From NCBI GenBank assembly GCA_028023455.1, contig JAQFVV010000021.1, positions 7,590,853 through 7,654,852 on the forward strand: a DNA stretch of 64,000 nucleotides, given 5' to 3'. Each line of letters begins with the position of its first letter. Within the stretch, counting starts at the first letter, position 1. The position numbers were made by a program, and so were the translations under genes. The notes under the pieces are model-generated. The model worked only from the letters and a program-made list of their open reading frames with translations, was not told where the DNA came from and made no database searches. The stretch is from Epiperipatus broadwayi. Taxonomy: Eukaryota; Onychophora; Udeonychophora; Euonychophora; Peripatidae. Below are positions 25,148-36,239 of the stretch, one piece after another.

Positions 25148-25880
25148 ACATGTTTTATTATTATCATCACCAATAATTATTAATCCACTGTAGGATGAAG
25201 ATCTCTCCAATTTCAGTCCAGCTTTTCTGATATCTAGCCTCTCTTCTCCTCATCATCCCTGCACACTTTCTAAATTTCATCTATCTATTTCACATTTGGT
25301 CTCTTTCTGGGTCTTTTACAATCTCTGCTTAATATTTCAATTGTCCTTCTATTATCATCTCTTCTATTTCATTCCAATATCAGCCTTTCAAGCTAATTGA
25401 GCACGCTCCTTTGAGAGTATTAAATAAATGAATACTCTCCTCTTCAATCCAAGATTCAGCATTTATGCAGGAATAAAAAGAATCTCTTATTCCTACAACT
25501 CAAATTCTTTTATATGAGCAAATCTGAAGAACTTATGAAGAGAGCATGAGAGTAGATTCTCACTTTAAATTACTCTTGGATTGAAGAGGAGAGAATTCAT
25601 TTATTTAACACTCTCAAAGGCGCATGCTCAATTAGCTTGAAAGGCTGATATTGGAATGAAATATAATTGCAAGCATGGCGCTAGATAAAATATTTGCTTA
25701 TCATCTTTTCTAGCAATATGTTCAGCCCAACTTCACTTCAGACTTTTAATTATTTCAAGAATGTCAGTAATAGCTGTTTGTTCTCTTACCCATGTATTGC
25801 ATTTTCAATATCTTATTATTATTCCCATATCATAAATCTAAAATTTCCCAACAATCCCACCATATTCTATGTTCCCTTGT
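25148..25880 (-). pseudogene. LINE (RTE-like) 3' end, split by an inserted inverted-repeat element
   Basis: The plus strand shows the same 3' sequence as 26445-26885 (aatccactgtaggatgaag, ctttctgggtcttttacaat). The match stops at 25366, resumes at 25713 (agcaatatgttcagcccaac) and fades after 25850. The missing middle is the 332-bp insert at 25367-25698. Minus-strand coding remnants correspond to the C-terminus of the ORF in the next copy. Confidence 0.75.
25367..25698. mobile_element. Inverted-repeat insertion element (about 332 bp) with 14-bp target duplication
   Basis: Arms 25367-25454 and 25574-25661 are inverted copies (tttcattccaatatcagcct... and its complement). The flanks tatcatctcttcta (25353-25366) and tatcatcttttcta (25699-25712) differ at one base and look like a target duplication inside the LINE. 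A 37-bp segment beyond the right arm (gcaagcatggcgctagataa) belongs to the insert. No coding capacity. Foldback MITE or inverted-dimer retro-insert; the 14-bp duplication favours the latter. Confidence 0.7.
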
Positions 25881-26444
25881 CATAGGAATTATTTATTATT
25901 GTTATTGTATTATAATAATCCCTATCAAATATAATCTTTGGCATTATTTTTATTTTTTATTTTTTCAAAAAAATCTTTCAATTTAAAAAAAATATAGATG
26001 TTGTTCATAAATGAATCATGTCAAAAATACAGTAATATTTGTCTATCCATTCTTATTCTTCATTATAAATGTTTTTTTTTTCATATCCAGCCTAAATATA
26101 GAATTAATATGAACAATGTTATCACTTTCATTATTCACTTTATATAATAGACCAATATATTTTGTACTATTGCAAACAGCTTATAGTTTTGATTGTTCAA
26201 CAATCTTCCTCAAAGCTGTAATATACACAAATAACCAAGTAAATGTCATAAATGTACCATACAAAAATCTTCAAGACATCACTTTTATGATATTTAATTT
26301 TATTCATTAAAATATTACTTTCTTGATAAAATTTGTTTTCTTATATTACATCTAAATTATAAAATTCTCCAACTATTCCTATGCTTTGATAACATTCTGT
26401 AGTCTATGCCATAGCCATCATTCTTAATTTTATTTTTATTCACT

Positions 26445-26885
26445 TTATTATAATCATCATCATCATCATCATCATCAACCATTACCAATCCACTGCAGGA
26501 TGAAGGTCACTCCAAGTTTAATCCATCTTCTCCGATTTTTAGCTTCTCTTCTTCACATCAGCCCTGCACACTTTCTTATTTCATCCATCCATCTCACATG
26601 TGGTCTCTTTCTGGGTCTTTTACAATCTTTTGTAATCCAGTTTAAAATTTCAATTGTCCATCTATTATCATCTCTTCTAGCAATATGTCCAGCCCAACTC
26701 CACTTCAATCTTTTAATTTGTTCAATGAGGTCACTAATACTTGTTTGTTCTCTTATCCATACATTGCGTTTTCTATCTCTTTTTGTTACTCCTAACATGC
26801 ATCTCTCCATACTTCTTTGAGTAGTCTGAAGTCTCTGTATTGCTCTTCTATTCTTCTATTAGGTGTCCAAGTCTATATACAAATA
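26445..26885 (-). pseudogene. LINE (RTE-like) ORF2 C-terminus and 3' end
   Basis: The minus-strand frame 26553-26810 (85 codons) encodes the typical C-terminal tail of an RTE/Jockey-type LINE polyprotein: RLKWSWAGHIARRDDNRW, then KRPRKRPHVRWMDEIRKCAG. This region lies beyond the reverse transcriptase domain. The 3' untranslated end carries ggtaatggttgatgatgatg and stops in a (TGA)n tail, normal for such LINEs. It is 5'-truncated, as most LINE copies are. Other copies of the same 3' end: 25148-25880, 31088-31250, 38450-38860. Confidence 0.85.
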
Positions 26886-27619
26886 TTGCGTTTGTCATAT
26901 TTTAATGTATTTTAATTAACCAAAACTATGATCAAGACAAGAAATATAAAAAAATATTACTCTGAAGATATATTTATATGTTATAACGTATACATATTAC
27001 GCTGAAATTAAATCCTATGAAACTAATTATCAAATGCTATTATTATATGAAATTTAAGTATGTATATGTCGGCAATTCTAAATGATTGCATGCGTTTTAT
27101 TATTATTTCCAGCTGTGTTTTATGAAAACAAAATTAACATACAGACATATTACTATATAAAAATGATTCCGATTGTTAGTGAAATATATATAAATTTATG
27201 GAATTCGCGACTTTAGGGTAAAAAGTATCTTTTTTAATTTCTAAAGTTAAAACTACAAAATAATCATCATATTTACTAAATATGTTCATTAATTAATTAG
27301 TGAACAAGTTTATTTGCAAAATGAATTAAAGTTTAATATTATTAACATTGACAAAAGTATGCCCTGAGGGCTTTTTATTAGTATTTGTAAATATATTTTC
27401 AGTCGAAGAGAAGCTTTTTAAAATGAATTTTTATTTGTCTCAACGTTAGCGAACTGTAAGATAATTGTAAAAGAAAAATAATGATAATTAAATAATAATT
27501 TACATAAAGTTTATTAAAACTTATCTTGACGAATGGACAAAAAGAGCAATACTTATAAATATTTTTTCTATATATAAAACAATGTTAAGCCTTGTGAGGT
27601 TTAAATTTAAATTAGGTTT
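26886..27619. other. AT-rich stretch, nothing recognised
   Basis: No repeat or coding signal noticed. Confidence 0.5.
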
Positions 27620-27900
27620 TTTTCCTAAATACAGATTGACTCAAACTAGCCCCACCTCCACTCCTCACAGACACTTGGGCAATCCTCCAACTCCCGTCCT
27701 CTCAGCCTCTGTCATAGGACTCAATTACGAAGACATGCATTTCGGACCGGCCTGGACTACACACCGTTTCTCCTTTCCACTTCCCATCCTCTTTTCATAT
27801 GTATTCTTCCCCTCGTATCGTATTGCTCCTAATATTTCAATTGTTTTATAACAACTCCCTTGTAAACCTTTTCTAACTGTGTGTGTATATATATATATAT
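27620..27900. other. GC-richer island ending at a TA tract, unidentified
   Basis: About 250 bases with far more C/G than the surroundings (cccacctccactcctcacag, gcatttcggaccggcctgg). Open frames exist on both strands (plus 27582-27851, minus 27725-27916) but neither shows a domain I know. Could be a fragment of an element not otherwise represented here, or an exon. Confidence 0.35.
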
Positions 27901-28469
27901 GATGAATAAACATCACTGAGAAAAAAAAGCTTACTATTCCAAAGGAAAATCATTACTTGTGATCATTTATCATTTGTTATTATTATTTGGATGCTATCAA
28001 GCTGATATTAATTTCTTACGATCATATAAATAATTGCAATGGATTTGATCGTTAATGATTTGATATGTACATTTGTATAACTTTCCTAGTAATAGACTCA
28101 TACACTAATGCCAACAAACTAAAAAAAGAAGCTAAACTTTCCACATGTAGATCAAGTTTGCGAATCAAGTAGACATCGCCAGAAAAGACTGATTATTTTG
28201 CCAAATACAATAAGACATTATAGTACAGCTGAATTATTCTGGATTTGAATCCAGCTAATAAATTATTCTCACCTTGGATTGGAAAACAATAACTGCTCAA
28301 ACAGTTAATGATATCATATTTCAGACAACAGTAGTCGTTCAAACATAAAATAAACATATTTGCTCATTCAGTATAAAAATCCACTCTTGCCCTCCCCATT
28401 AGACTTGTAGTTTAATATGTTTATATTTAAATAAAGAATTCATTACCTAGCGAACATTTAATATAATAT

Positions 28470-28925
28470 TAATAAATATAGGGGATTTGAACACAGACTT
28501 TCAAGCACCCTTTAGCTATCCACACTATCTCAAACACTGATACATCTGACCATCCACATGTAGATAAGGTAAACAATCACCAATATACCTATTTCGTGCT
28601 GAACCAGCACTCATCACTTGGTCCAGATCATTATATACCATATATAAATAATCAGTGCTCTGCTTATATTAACATAGCAAATCTTCATTCTTTAATGGGC
28701 AGGCTTCACTCTACTCCAACTTCTTACTCTTCAGCCATCCATAAAATTGAAAATCTGATGATGGAATGTCCAAATCCCATGCTGATGCCGATATTACTGT
28801 TATGTCCATGTTGACCGCAGGTCACTCTGACCCCTCATGTATAGAACCTTATCTATTTAAATACATAGAAGAGGGGTGTGCAGGATGCAGGCTTAATGTG
28901 TAATAATTGAAGTACAGGCATTCTT
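28470..28925 (-). repeat. Family 1 hammerhead repeat unit, array copy 1
   Basis: First of two direct units about 472 bp apart, both reading on the minus strand. It begins (plus) ggggatttgaacacagactt, passes the ribozyme at 28574-28630 and ends near the aatacaggca stretch. Confidence 0.8.
28574..28630 (-). ncRNA. Hammerhead ribozyme, family 1, C3 mutated
   Basis: GAAA with its preceding CpG is intact and stem II (gtgctggttcagcac) pairs well. The first core base is G (GTGATGA instead of CTGATGA), so catalysis is not expected. Stem III and the ttgg/ccaa stem I strands are recognisable. Confidence 0.75.
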
Positions 28926-29048
28926 TATATATCCAGGGCTTAATTGTAAATACAGAGCATTTGAACACAGACTTTCAAACACCCTTCAACTATCCACACT
29001 ATCTCAAATACTGATATACATGACCACATGGTGTAGAAAAGATAAATA

Positions 29049-29102
29049 TTAATCATATACATATTTCATGCTGAACCAGCACTCATCAGTTGGTCCAGAT
29101 CA
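29049..29102 (-). ncRNA. Hammerhead ribozyme, family 1, core boxes present
   Basis: Minus strand: CTGATGA intact, stem II gtgctggttcagcat, GAAA retained because CG became TG. The distal stem I strand is weakened (tgatta became an A/T-rich variant). Confidence 0.72.
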
Positions 29103-29109
29103 TCATCTC

Positions 29110-29110
29110 C

Positions 29111-29152
<42 letters not shown>
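29110..29152. repeat. (CA)n(TA)n microsatellite
   Basis: cacacaca run passing into a tatata run. Confidence 0.95.
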
Positions 29153-29355
29153 ATCAGTGCTCATTTTATATTAAGATAGAAAATCTTCATACTTTAATGG
29201 ACAGACTACAATCTACTCCAATTTTCAACTCTTCAGCCATCCATATCATTAAAAATCTGATGATGGAATGCCAATTCCCATGCTGATGCCAATATTATTG
29301 TTATGCCCATGTTGACCTCAAGTCACTCTGATCCCTCATGTATTGGACCTTATTC

Positions 29356-29745
29356 ATCCCTCTTTTATGTATTTAAATGGATAAGGTCCTATACATGAGG
29401 GATCAGAATAACTTAAGGTCAACATGGGCATAACAATAATATTGGAGTCAGCATGGGATTTGGGCAGATGGCTGAAGAGTTGGAAGTTAGGTAGATTGAA
29501 GCCTGTCCATTAAAGTATGAAGATTTGATATCTTAATATAAACTGAGCACTGATTATATATATATGTGTGGGAGATGATGTTCTGAACCAACTGATAAAT
29601 GCTGTTTTTGCACAAAATACGTTGTCATGTGTATCAGTGTTTGAGATAGTGTGGATAGTTGAAGGGTGCTTGAAAGTTTGTGTTAAAATCCTCTATAATT
29701 ACAATTAAGCTCTAGGTATATGACAAATGCCTGTATTTCAAATAT
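29356..29745 (+). repeat. Family 1 hammerhead repeat unit, inverted against copies 1 and 2
   Basis: Plus-strand unit meeting copy 2 tail to tail at about 29355 (tttaaatggataaggtccta and complement). Ends ttaaaatcctctataattac. Confidence 0.78.
29577..29626 (+). ncRNA. Hammerhead ribozyme, family 1, decayed
   Basis: Core reads CTGATAA (G8 lost) and AAAA in place of GAAA. Stem II is loosened. Recognisable by position and by ccaa/ttg stem I strands; inactive. Confidence 0.6.
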
Positions 29746-30228
29746 TGTAATATTAATAACTAACATATAAAATGTATAATAAATTAATTAATATATAACT
29801 TGACATCTTAACATATTTTATATATAACACTACTACCATAAACTATTATCTGATAAAATATTAATTATGACTTCTCAAAGCCACATATATAATGATAATG
29901 TTCAATTTCATTTATTTTATTTTCATTAACACTTTTTTAATCACTAACTTTTCCAAGCATTTAAATTATTTCTAATCAATTCAATTTTATCTTAGTATTA
30001 CTCTACCAGGATAACATCAATCTGACCATTTGTATTTCAAATAAGAATTCTAGTCTAATTGCATAAATTAATGATTCATTGCAGTCTATAAAATATTCAA
30101 AATGTTTACCAATTGTCTTGTCCTTAGCATCCGTAAGGCAGGAATATGCACATACATCTATACTAACAATTTTTGACAAATATAATATTGAATTTCAAAA
30201 ATCTTACACTTTTCACTTGTCAGCAAAA

Positions 30229-30292
30229 AACTTTTATTATAGATTACAGTTTTGACTGTACCATGCAGTCTTCATCAGATCTACAAAATTTG
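30229..30292 (-). ncRNA. Hammerhead ribozyme, family 3 (single copy)
   Basis: Minus strand: tagat, CTGATGA, stem II gactg/cagtc around a 7-base loop, AAAAC (expected GAAAC), a minimal stem III (actgta, GUA cleavage triplet), then atcta. TAGAT pairs perfectly with ATCTA as stem I and the outer A/T stretch pairs further. Sequence differs from families 1 and 2. The lost G12 fits GTCGAAAC to GTCAAAAC decay. Confidence 0.62.
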
Positions 30293-31079
30293 AACACACA
30301 TAAAAATACAACCATTTGACAAACTGATAAATTTTACAGTTTCTCAAACATGTAATGCTGATAATGCAATGTATTAATGGAACAATCATGTCCAGAAATG
30401 TTGCTAAATGAATTTTCAAGCCAAATAGCCAAAGATTATGATATTTGAAAAGCAGTAAATATTTTTAAAAGTTTGTCAAAAAGAGTGGAATTTCAATGAA
30501 TTAATAATTGAAATTGTGAACTGTCTTGATTAATATATACCCAAAACTTACTATTAATTTTAAGGGTTGGTCTTTTCAAACCATCAGTTGTTGATTATTC
30601 CTAATTAATAAATTGGAGATATGATAAATGTGGTCAGTTTTTTTTTTATATCTGAGACTGGCATTGATATAAAAAATGTAGATCTTATTTCAAAGTCTAT
30701 TTACATGATTCTTCAGAAATCCAGCTTGCAAACTATCTTAGTAATGTTTTTGAACTTAATTATTCCATGAAAAGATTATACATTAATAAATACATATATT
30801 GTTTAAGAAATTTGAATAACATTCTGGTTATTTCTACAAACATTTTAGGCACATGTGAAAAAACTTAAAGCCTTTTTTTTCTATTTACATTACTGCTTTG
30901 TGTGCTTACTCAATAAATAATCAGAACATTTTATTAGTTTTTATGATTCCATTAAAAATATCTTAATATTAATTCAATGTAAATTTCAAGATATGGCAAA
31001 AGTTAGTTGGTGGAAAAAATAGTGAATTTAAATGTGATGTGAGTAATATCTTTATGCTCTCAAATCAAGATGCTTCAGA
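30293..31079. other. AT-rich stretch, nothing recognised
   Basis: May include the rest of the family 3 repeat, but no second copy is available to define it. Confidence 0.4.
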
Positions 31080-31087
31080 TTGGCTTA

Positions 31088-31250
31088 TCATCATCATCAT
31101 CATTATCAACCATTATCAATCCACTGCAGGATAAAGATCTCTCCAAGTTTAATCCATCTTCTCCAATCTTTAGCTTCTCTTCTCCACATCACCCCTGCAC
31201 ACTTTCTTATTTCATCCATCCATCTCACATGTGGTCTCTTTCTGGGTTAT
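31088..31250 (-). repeat. LINE (RTE-like) 3' end, short truncated copy
   Basis: Begins (plus) with tcatcatcatcatc and aatccactgcaggataaaga and stops abruptly after gtggtctctttctgggt, so only the last ~160 bases of the LINE are present. Confidence 0.8.
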
Positions 31251-31999
31251 ATAAGTAAGAATTTAGGTTACAGATAAGAGGCCACACTTATCTTCATAAA
31301 TTTGTTATCTTGTGTTGGAATTTGAGAAGTCCCTCTATAGTCAAAGACTACATCATTTGGTTATTATACAAATATTTAAAGTACATGTGAAATAGATTAA
31401 AGTGTTTTCTAAAAACCATAAATAAAAAAATAATTTTGAATTTTAGATTTACAACAGCTTTGAATTGATTAACTCTGACTACTTTCTTTTCCTGCATCAA
31501 GTTGAAATTCATATTAGGATTATGCATTGCTTTAATTTATTATTTATTTAAATATTGATGTAAGATGGTACTGGCATATTCATGTGATTATTGCCATTAC
31601 TATTTTTTAAAAGAGAAACATTTTTTTTAATTCACAAGAAATTGGGTAACCAATTCTATAAATTATGCAGAACAGTTAATTGCTTGTGATTCTAAATCAA
31701 TTTTTGGATACATATTTTCCAAGTAATTGAACTTTGACAAAATCACCAATTTAACTCAGTTCAGATAAGTTTTACTTTTATTACCCAGATTCATAAAACT
31801 AATAATGGTTTCCTGTCAATTGATCATTATGAGATTTTGTGTATAAAAATAGTTATGGATATATATTTATTCTGTATTGCATGACATCAAAACTATACCC
31901 TAATGACAAGTGTTTTGAATAATTTACCTATTTTCTCTACAGGTATAAATGTGTGTATATGTAAATAAGTGCATATTTACAGATATATATAAATATATA

Positions 32000-32360
32000 T
32001 AATAATCAATAAAGCAAATCATATATTGTGTGACATTGTTTTTGTAAGGTTGTATTTACAAATATGCAATATAGGGAATATATCAATAGCTCAAACAAGC
32101 CCTTATTGAAAAGTGCAGTAAGAGAAAAATATTTAAAATCTCTATCTAAAATATTCCTATTCCCAGACCAATTGGTTTTGAGCTTTTGGCTCACCTCAAT
32201 GAGGAGCTAGTTCATTCAGACACTAGATCCAAAATATCAACTCAAAACCCAGCACTTATTTAATATGTAACTATTGAATAGAAAACTTGAAATTTTAAGA
32301 TATAAAAATATTTTTAAATCCAGCTATCTAACTCAAATAGCTATATGGGACTAACTTGAA
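32000..32360 (-). repeat. Family 2 hammerhead repeat unit
   Basis: Minus-strand unit with terminal part ttgtatttacaaatatgcaa, ribozyme at 32151-32218, and body gctatctaactcaaatagc (plus reading). Directly followed by a family 4 segment. Confidence 0.75.
32151..32218 (-). ncRNA. Hammerhead ribozyme, family 2, decayed core
   Basis: Stem I strands survive (ctcctca with tgggaatagg). The stem III palindrome accaattggt with a GUC cleavage triplet is intact. The CTGATGA box has become TTGAGGT and GAAA has become AAAA. Inactive remnant. Confidence 0.6.
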
Positions 32361-32590
32361 CTCATTCTTTTAGATTCTTGAATATCGAATTTAAGAATCT
32401 AAAGGTGTGAGTTCAACTTTTAAGTGAATATTGTCACTGAGCATATAGGCCAGCAACACCTGAAGAAGGGTGAAGAATAATACTACTCAAAACATTGTGT
32501 AATTACTAACCTGTGTTGTCTATTTGTGTATTATAACTAACAAATTGTTTGTATTTGGAAAGTTTAAATAAAGTTTAAATTTTACTATAC
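32361..32590 (+). repeat. Family 4 repeat (tRNA-like end plus hammerhead-like tail)
   Basis: Aligns block by block with 36370-36560: attcttgaatatcgaattta, ggtgtgagttcaact, gtcactgagcatataggcca, acctgaagaagggtgaag, ctcaaaacattgtgt, and a tail with aaataaagtttaaat. Confidence 0.6.
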
Positions 32591-33064
32591 ATTCAACATT
32601 CATTCATAGATGATGGAAATAGTCCACATCTAATAATATATCATCATCACAAACCTTCAGACAAATCAATTAGTGAATATCATCTCATCCAAATATGATT
32701 AATCAATAAATTTGCATTGTAAAATTGAATGACAACCTAGCAAGTTTATTTGTTTTAAATTAATACAAAATTTATTAACAAATTTATATAAATTAAAATT
32801 TAAAATATGTAAATGACAAATAAACATTTAAATTATATGTATATAATCTGATTATGCTTTAAGCAATACATTTGCAATTGATATTAACTTCATATTTAAA
32901 TGTTTATTGTACTTTGATATCCACTGATTTGATACTAAGTACAGATACATGTTTATGTAACACAAAAAATGTTATTGAACATTTAAACTTTCAGATTATA
33001 CTTTCAGATATATAAGAGAATTCAAGATATATCTACTTGCTATACTTCATATATATATATATAT

Positions 33065-35261
33065 TGTAACAATCCGGAGAAATTAGAGACTTAACATATC
33101 TGCACTACGGGCGCCATCTAGGCATTTGAACCTAGAAAAATTTATAGAGTAGGCAGATACGTAAGTCAAAAAAAAATTTTTTTTTTCATCCAGTTGTTAG
33201 CCCATGTCACTAGCTCAGTGGAATAGCAGAGATTTAATAATATAATATAAGAATATATATATATAAGAGGAATAAAATAAGCCATTGCCAGTAATTAACA
33301 TACAAACATTTATTTATGCACATATATATAAGATTTAAAATTATTTTAGTATTAGTTTTACATTTTAACATTTAACATTATTTTTAACTTTACCTTAGAT
33401 TTTAATTGACATTTTAATTTCTATTATATTATAAGTTTACATTTTAATTAAGTTCGCACAGATGGGATTATAAAAGCTTGTTTTAATATGTTGCTATAGA
33501 TCGGTTACATAGATTTCAATGGTCAAAAACATTTCAAAATAAACATAAATGATCAAAACGCAAAATTGTTGATTACTGACAATTGCATAGGGAAATATAA
33601 GAAACCCTCTAGTATTCAGCATAAGATACTTGCGTTGTCACCAATAACTTAAAAGACATCCGAATAAATACATTTTACATACTCCCCATAAGGTATCATT
33701 ATTTATCGAATGTCTATATATTTTGATCAAATATGAAAACCCAAAACACAATTCACCGTTAACCAATCCATGCAAGCATCTATAAACAACTTAAATTTAA
33801 TGCATTTTTATTTAGGGTCGAGTATGAATAGACTACATAGATTTGCATTTGAAAATAAAATATTCTATCCCTATTTAACCTTAGGCTAAAATTTGCAGTC
33901 AAACTGGCATCAACCCATCTGATATATCGATGTATTCAATGTAATACGGAATATGGCAGCACCAAAAAGATTAAGAGAAGACATTGACTCTCATCAGATA
34001 GGAATATTACATCTATCTAATGAGAAGAACAATAAAAAAACTCCATAGAAAGGAACTGCAGTCTCCGTCTTAAAATTCCTTTCATAGGCAAACGGGTGAG
34101 TGCGGCGTATATATAAACGATTCTGCCAGTAGCGAATCTCTGACTACATCTACTAACTACATCAATATATCCAATCCATTGACCCAATTTAACAATGAAA
34201 CAAATAACCTAAGATTACCCTCCCCTAATATAACTTTACAAATCTATACAGCCATTCACGCCCGACTTAAGTTTAACATTTATATAATTTAACTTAATGG
34301 AAAACAGAAATCATAATAAAACTTAAAGAACAAAATTAAATAAATGGAGATGATTTTAAATAAATAAATAAAAAATACATCAAATAACAGTATTAATAAA
34401 TTAAGTTGGTCAGATAGGATAATATTGCAATCATTTAAATATGGAAAATTTTAATTTAATGTTCATTATTTATAAAGTTCTTACGGTTTAAAACAGTTCA
34501 TCTTTATCCATTGCTTGCCATGAACGTAAATTCCCACGCCATCCTCAAAAGATTGGTATCCATTTAGCCATTGTTTATTTATTTATTCGGAGGTTTTTTA
34601 GTTTAGTTGGTCCTCAATGTAAAAAAACAATAGTTCATTTCTCTTTCTTTCTTTGGCAAAACTGAAGGGATTGAATCGTGCATCTCTTCAATCTCTTCTC
34701 CCACACCTCCGCACTAACACCTATCTGTCACATCATAATAATCATAATCACTAACTAATAATTTCCAAACTTGTCCTTTTATATTACTTTGAAAGATTGA
34801 CTTAACATTACGTCATCGATGTGATGATCCTTTTCATTGAGGTCTGATTTCCCAATGGATTTATTTCATTTGCTAAAAGTTTCTATTGTTTTCCTATCTG
34901 ACCGATGTTTTTACATTTAAATGCCCAAGGCTGGTTTACATTTGACTAATTAAATTTATCATTTCCATTTCTGATTAATTAATCTGTTTTCCAAATCAAA
35001 GATATATTTAAAGATAAATTTAAAGATATAATTTTATCTCCAAATCTTTTTAAAATTTAGTTTTAAAATACTTTTTCTTTAATAAAGTTTTATTTTAATA
35101 TTTTTTCATTATCTGTGCGATTTAATATATACGAGTTTAAGATGATATTTAATTTCAATTTTTAATTCTTAAAGAAAATTTTTAAATGCGAACTTTTTAA
35201 TTTACTTTCATGTTTAATAAATAAAAAAAAACCAATGTAACGAAAGTCTGTGCTCGTTACA
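33065..35261. mobile_element. Candidate solo LTR (TG...CA, about 2.2 kb) inside a TA tract
   Basis: Begins tgtaacaatccgg and ends tgctcgttaca, giving a short terminal inverted repeat TGTAAC/GTTACA. It interrupts a TA run: tatat before and atata after, compatible with a 5-bp duplication that the TA context makes ambiguous. The interior is less AT-rich, contains CpGs (gcactacgggcgccatctag, gagtgcggcg) and lacks any sizeable open frame, as in an LTR. A second element of the same plan lies at 47605-49285. A TIR DNA transposon is the alternative. Confidence 0.5.
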
Positions 35262-35269
35262 ATATATAA

Positions 35270-35560
35270 TCAATAAAGAAAGTCAAATATAGCATGACCT
35301 TGCTTTTATGAGCTTGTATTTACAAATTTGTAATAAAGAGAGCATACCAATAGCTCAAACAAGTTCTTAATTGATGAGTGCAATACAAACAAATATTTTA
35401 AATCTCTATCCAGAACATTCCTATCTTTAGATGAATTGGTTTTGAGCTTTTGGATTACCTCAGTGTGGAGCTAGAATATTCAGACACTAGATCCAAAATA
35501 TCAACTCAAGACCTAGCATTCATTTTTTTCAGTCCCATATAGCTATTTAAGTTAGATAGC
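35270..35560 (-). repeat. Family 2 hammerhead repeat unit, array copy 1 (inverted)
   Basis: Minus-strand unit meeting the plus-strand copy 2 at about 35560, where ttagatagctggagttaaa lies next to its complement partner. Forms a palindrome. Confidence 0.75.
35412..35482 (-). ncRNA. Hammerhead ribozyme, family 2, decayed
   Basis: Minus-strand remnant: gaatattctagctc stem I strand, box lost (CTGAGGT-like), AAAACCAATT and a broken cleavage side. Pairing partner aggaatgttct is present. Confidence 0.5.
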
Positions 35561-35945
35561 TGGAGTTAAAGATATTTTCTGTCCAAAACGTTTAGAGTTT
35601 CTATTTAAATATTATGTATTAAATAAGTGCTGTGTTTTAAGTTAATATTTTGGATCTTTATTTAAACGTTCAAATATTAAGTTTACAAATATTTTGGATC
35701 CAGTGTCTGAATATTATAGCTCCTCACTGAGGTGAGCCAAAAGCTCAAAACCAATTGGTCTGAGATAGGAATGTTCTGTATAGAGATTTTAAATATTTTT
35801 TCTTACCATACTCATCAATTAAGAGCTTGTTTGAGCTAATTGTATGCTCCCTATATTACATATTTGTAAATACAAACTCATATACGCAATGTCATGCTAT
35901 ATATGTCTTGCTTTATTGATTATAATTTTATCTTTAGGACTTTGG
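35561..35945 (+). repeat. Family 2 hammerhead repeat unit, array copy 2
   Basis: Plus-strand unit, followed about 415 bp later by a direct copy. Contains a small internal duplication around 35640-35700 (attttggatc twice). Confidence 0.78.
35709..35776 (+). ncRNA. Hammerhead ribozyme, family 2, long stem I
   Basis: Stem I strands gaatattatagctcctca and tgagataggaatgttc pair along most of their length. Core reads CTGAGGT...AAAAC, then the stem III palindrome accaattggt and a GTC triplet. Both catalytic boxes are mutated. Confidence 0.58.
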
Positions 35946-35949
35946 AAAT

Positions 35950-36235
35950 GCTAAGGCTATTAATATATGGTAGATCTGAATTTGATTCAGTCCCATATAG
36001 GTATTTAAGTTAAATAGCTGGAGTTAAAAACATTTTTATGTCTGAAAACTTCAGAGTTTCTATTTAAATATTACATATTAAATAAGTGCTGGGTTTTTGA
36101 GTTGGTATTTTGGATCTAGTGTCTGAATATTCTAGCTCCTCAGTGAGGTTAACCAAAAGCTCAAAACCAATTGGTCTGGGGATAGGAATGTTCTGGATAC
36201 AGATTTAAATATTTTCTTTTACCATAATTACCAAT
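35950..36235 (+). repeat. Family 2 hammerhead repeat unit, array copy 3
   Basis: Direct repeat of copy 2. Starts within cagtcccataggta..., ends at tttaccataattaccaatta. Confidence 0.75.
36125..36193 (+). ncRNA. Hammerhead ribozyme, family 2, best stem I
   Basis: gaatattctagctcctca pairs with tggggataggaatgttc (TCCTCA with TGGGGA, then GAATATTC-TA with TAGGAATGTTC, allowing G-U pairs and one bulge). Stem III ACC/GGT ends in the canonical GUC triplet. The core boxes read CAGTGAGG and AAAA, so it is a fossil. Confidence 0.6.
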
Positions 36236-36239
36236 TAAC

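Larger units (their letters stand above)
28950..29355 (-). repeat. Family 1 hammerhead repeat unit, array copy 2
   Basis: Direct repeat of the previous unit, same order of blocks, with a (CA)n(TA)n microsatellite (29110-29152) expanded at the place where other copies have a short TA run. Confidence 0.8.

Noticed and set aside
26116-26310. Open frames on the strand opposite LINE remnants (25.7-26.8 kb)
   Set aside because: Shadows or chance frames in AT-rich DNA.
33970-34010. CTGATGAG on the minus strand inside the TG...CA element
   Set aside because: No GAAA at a workable distance and no pairing stem I.
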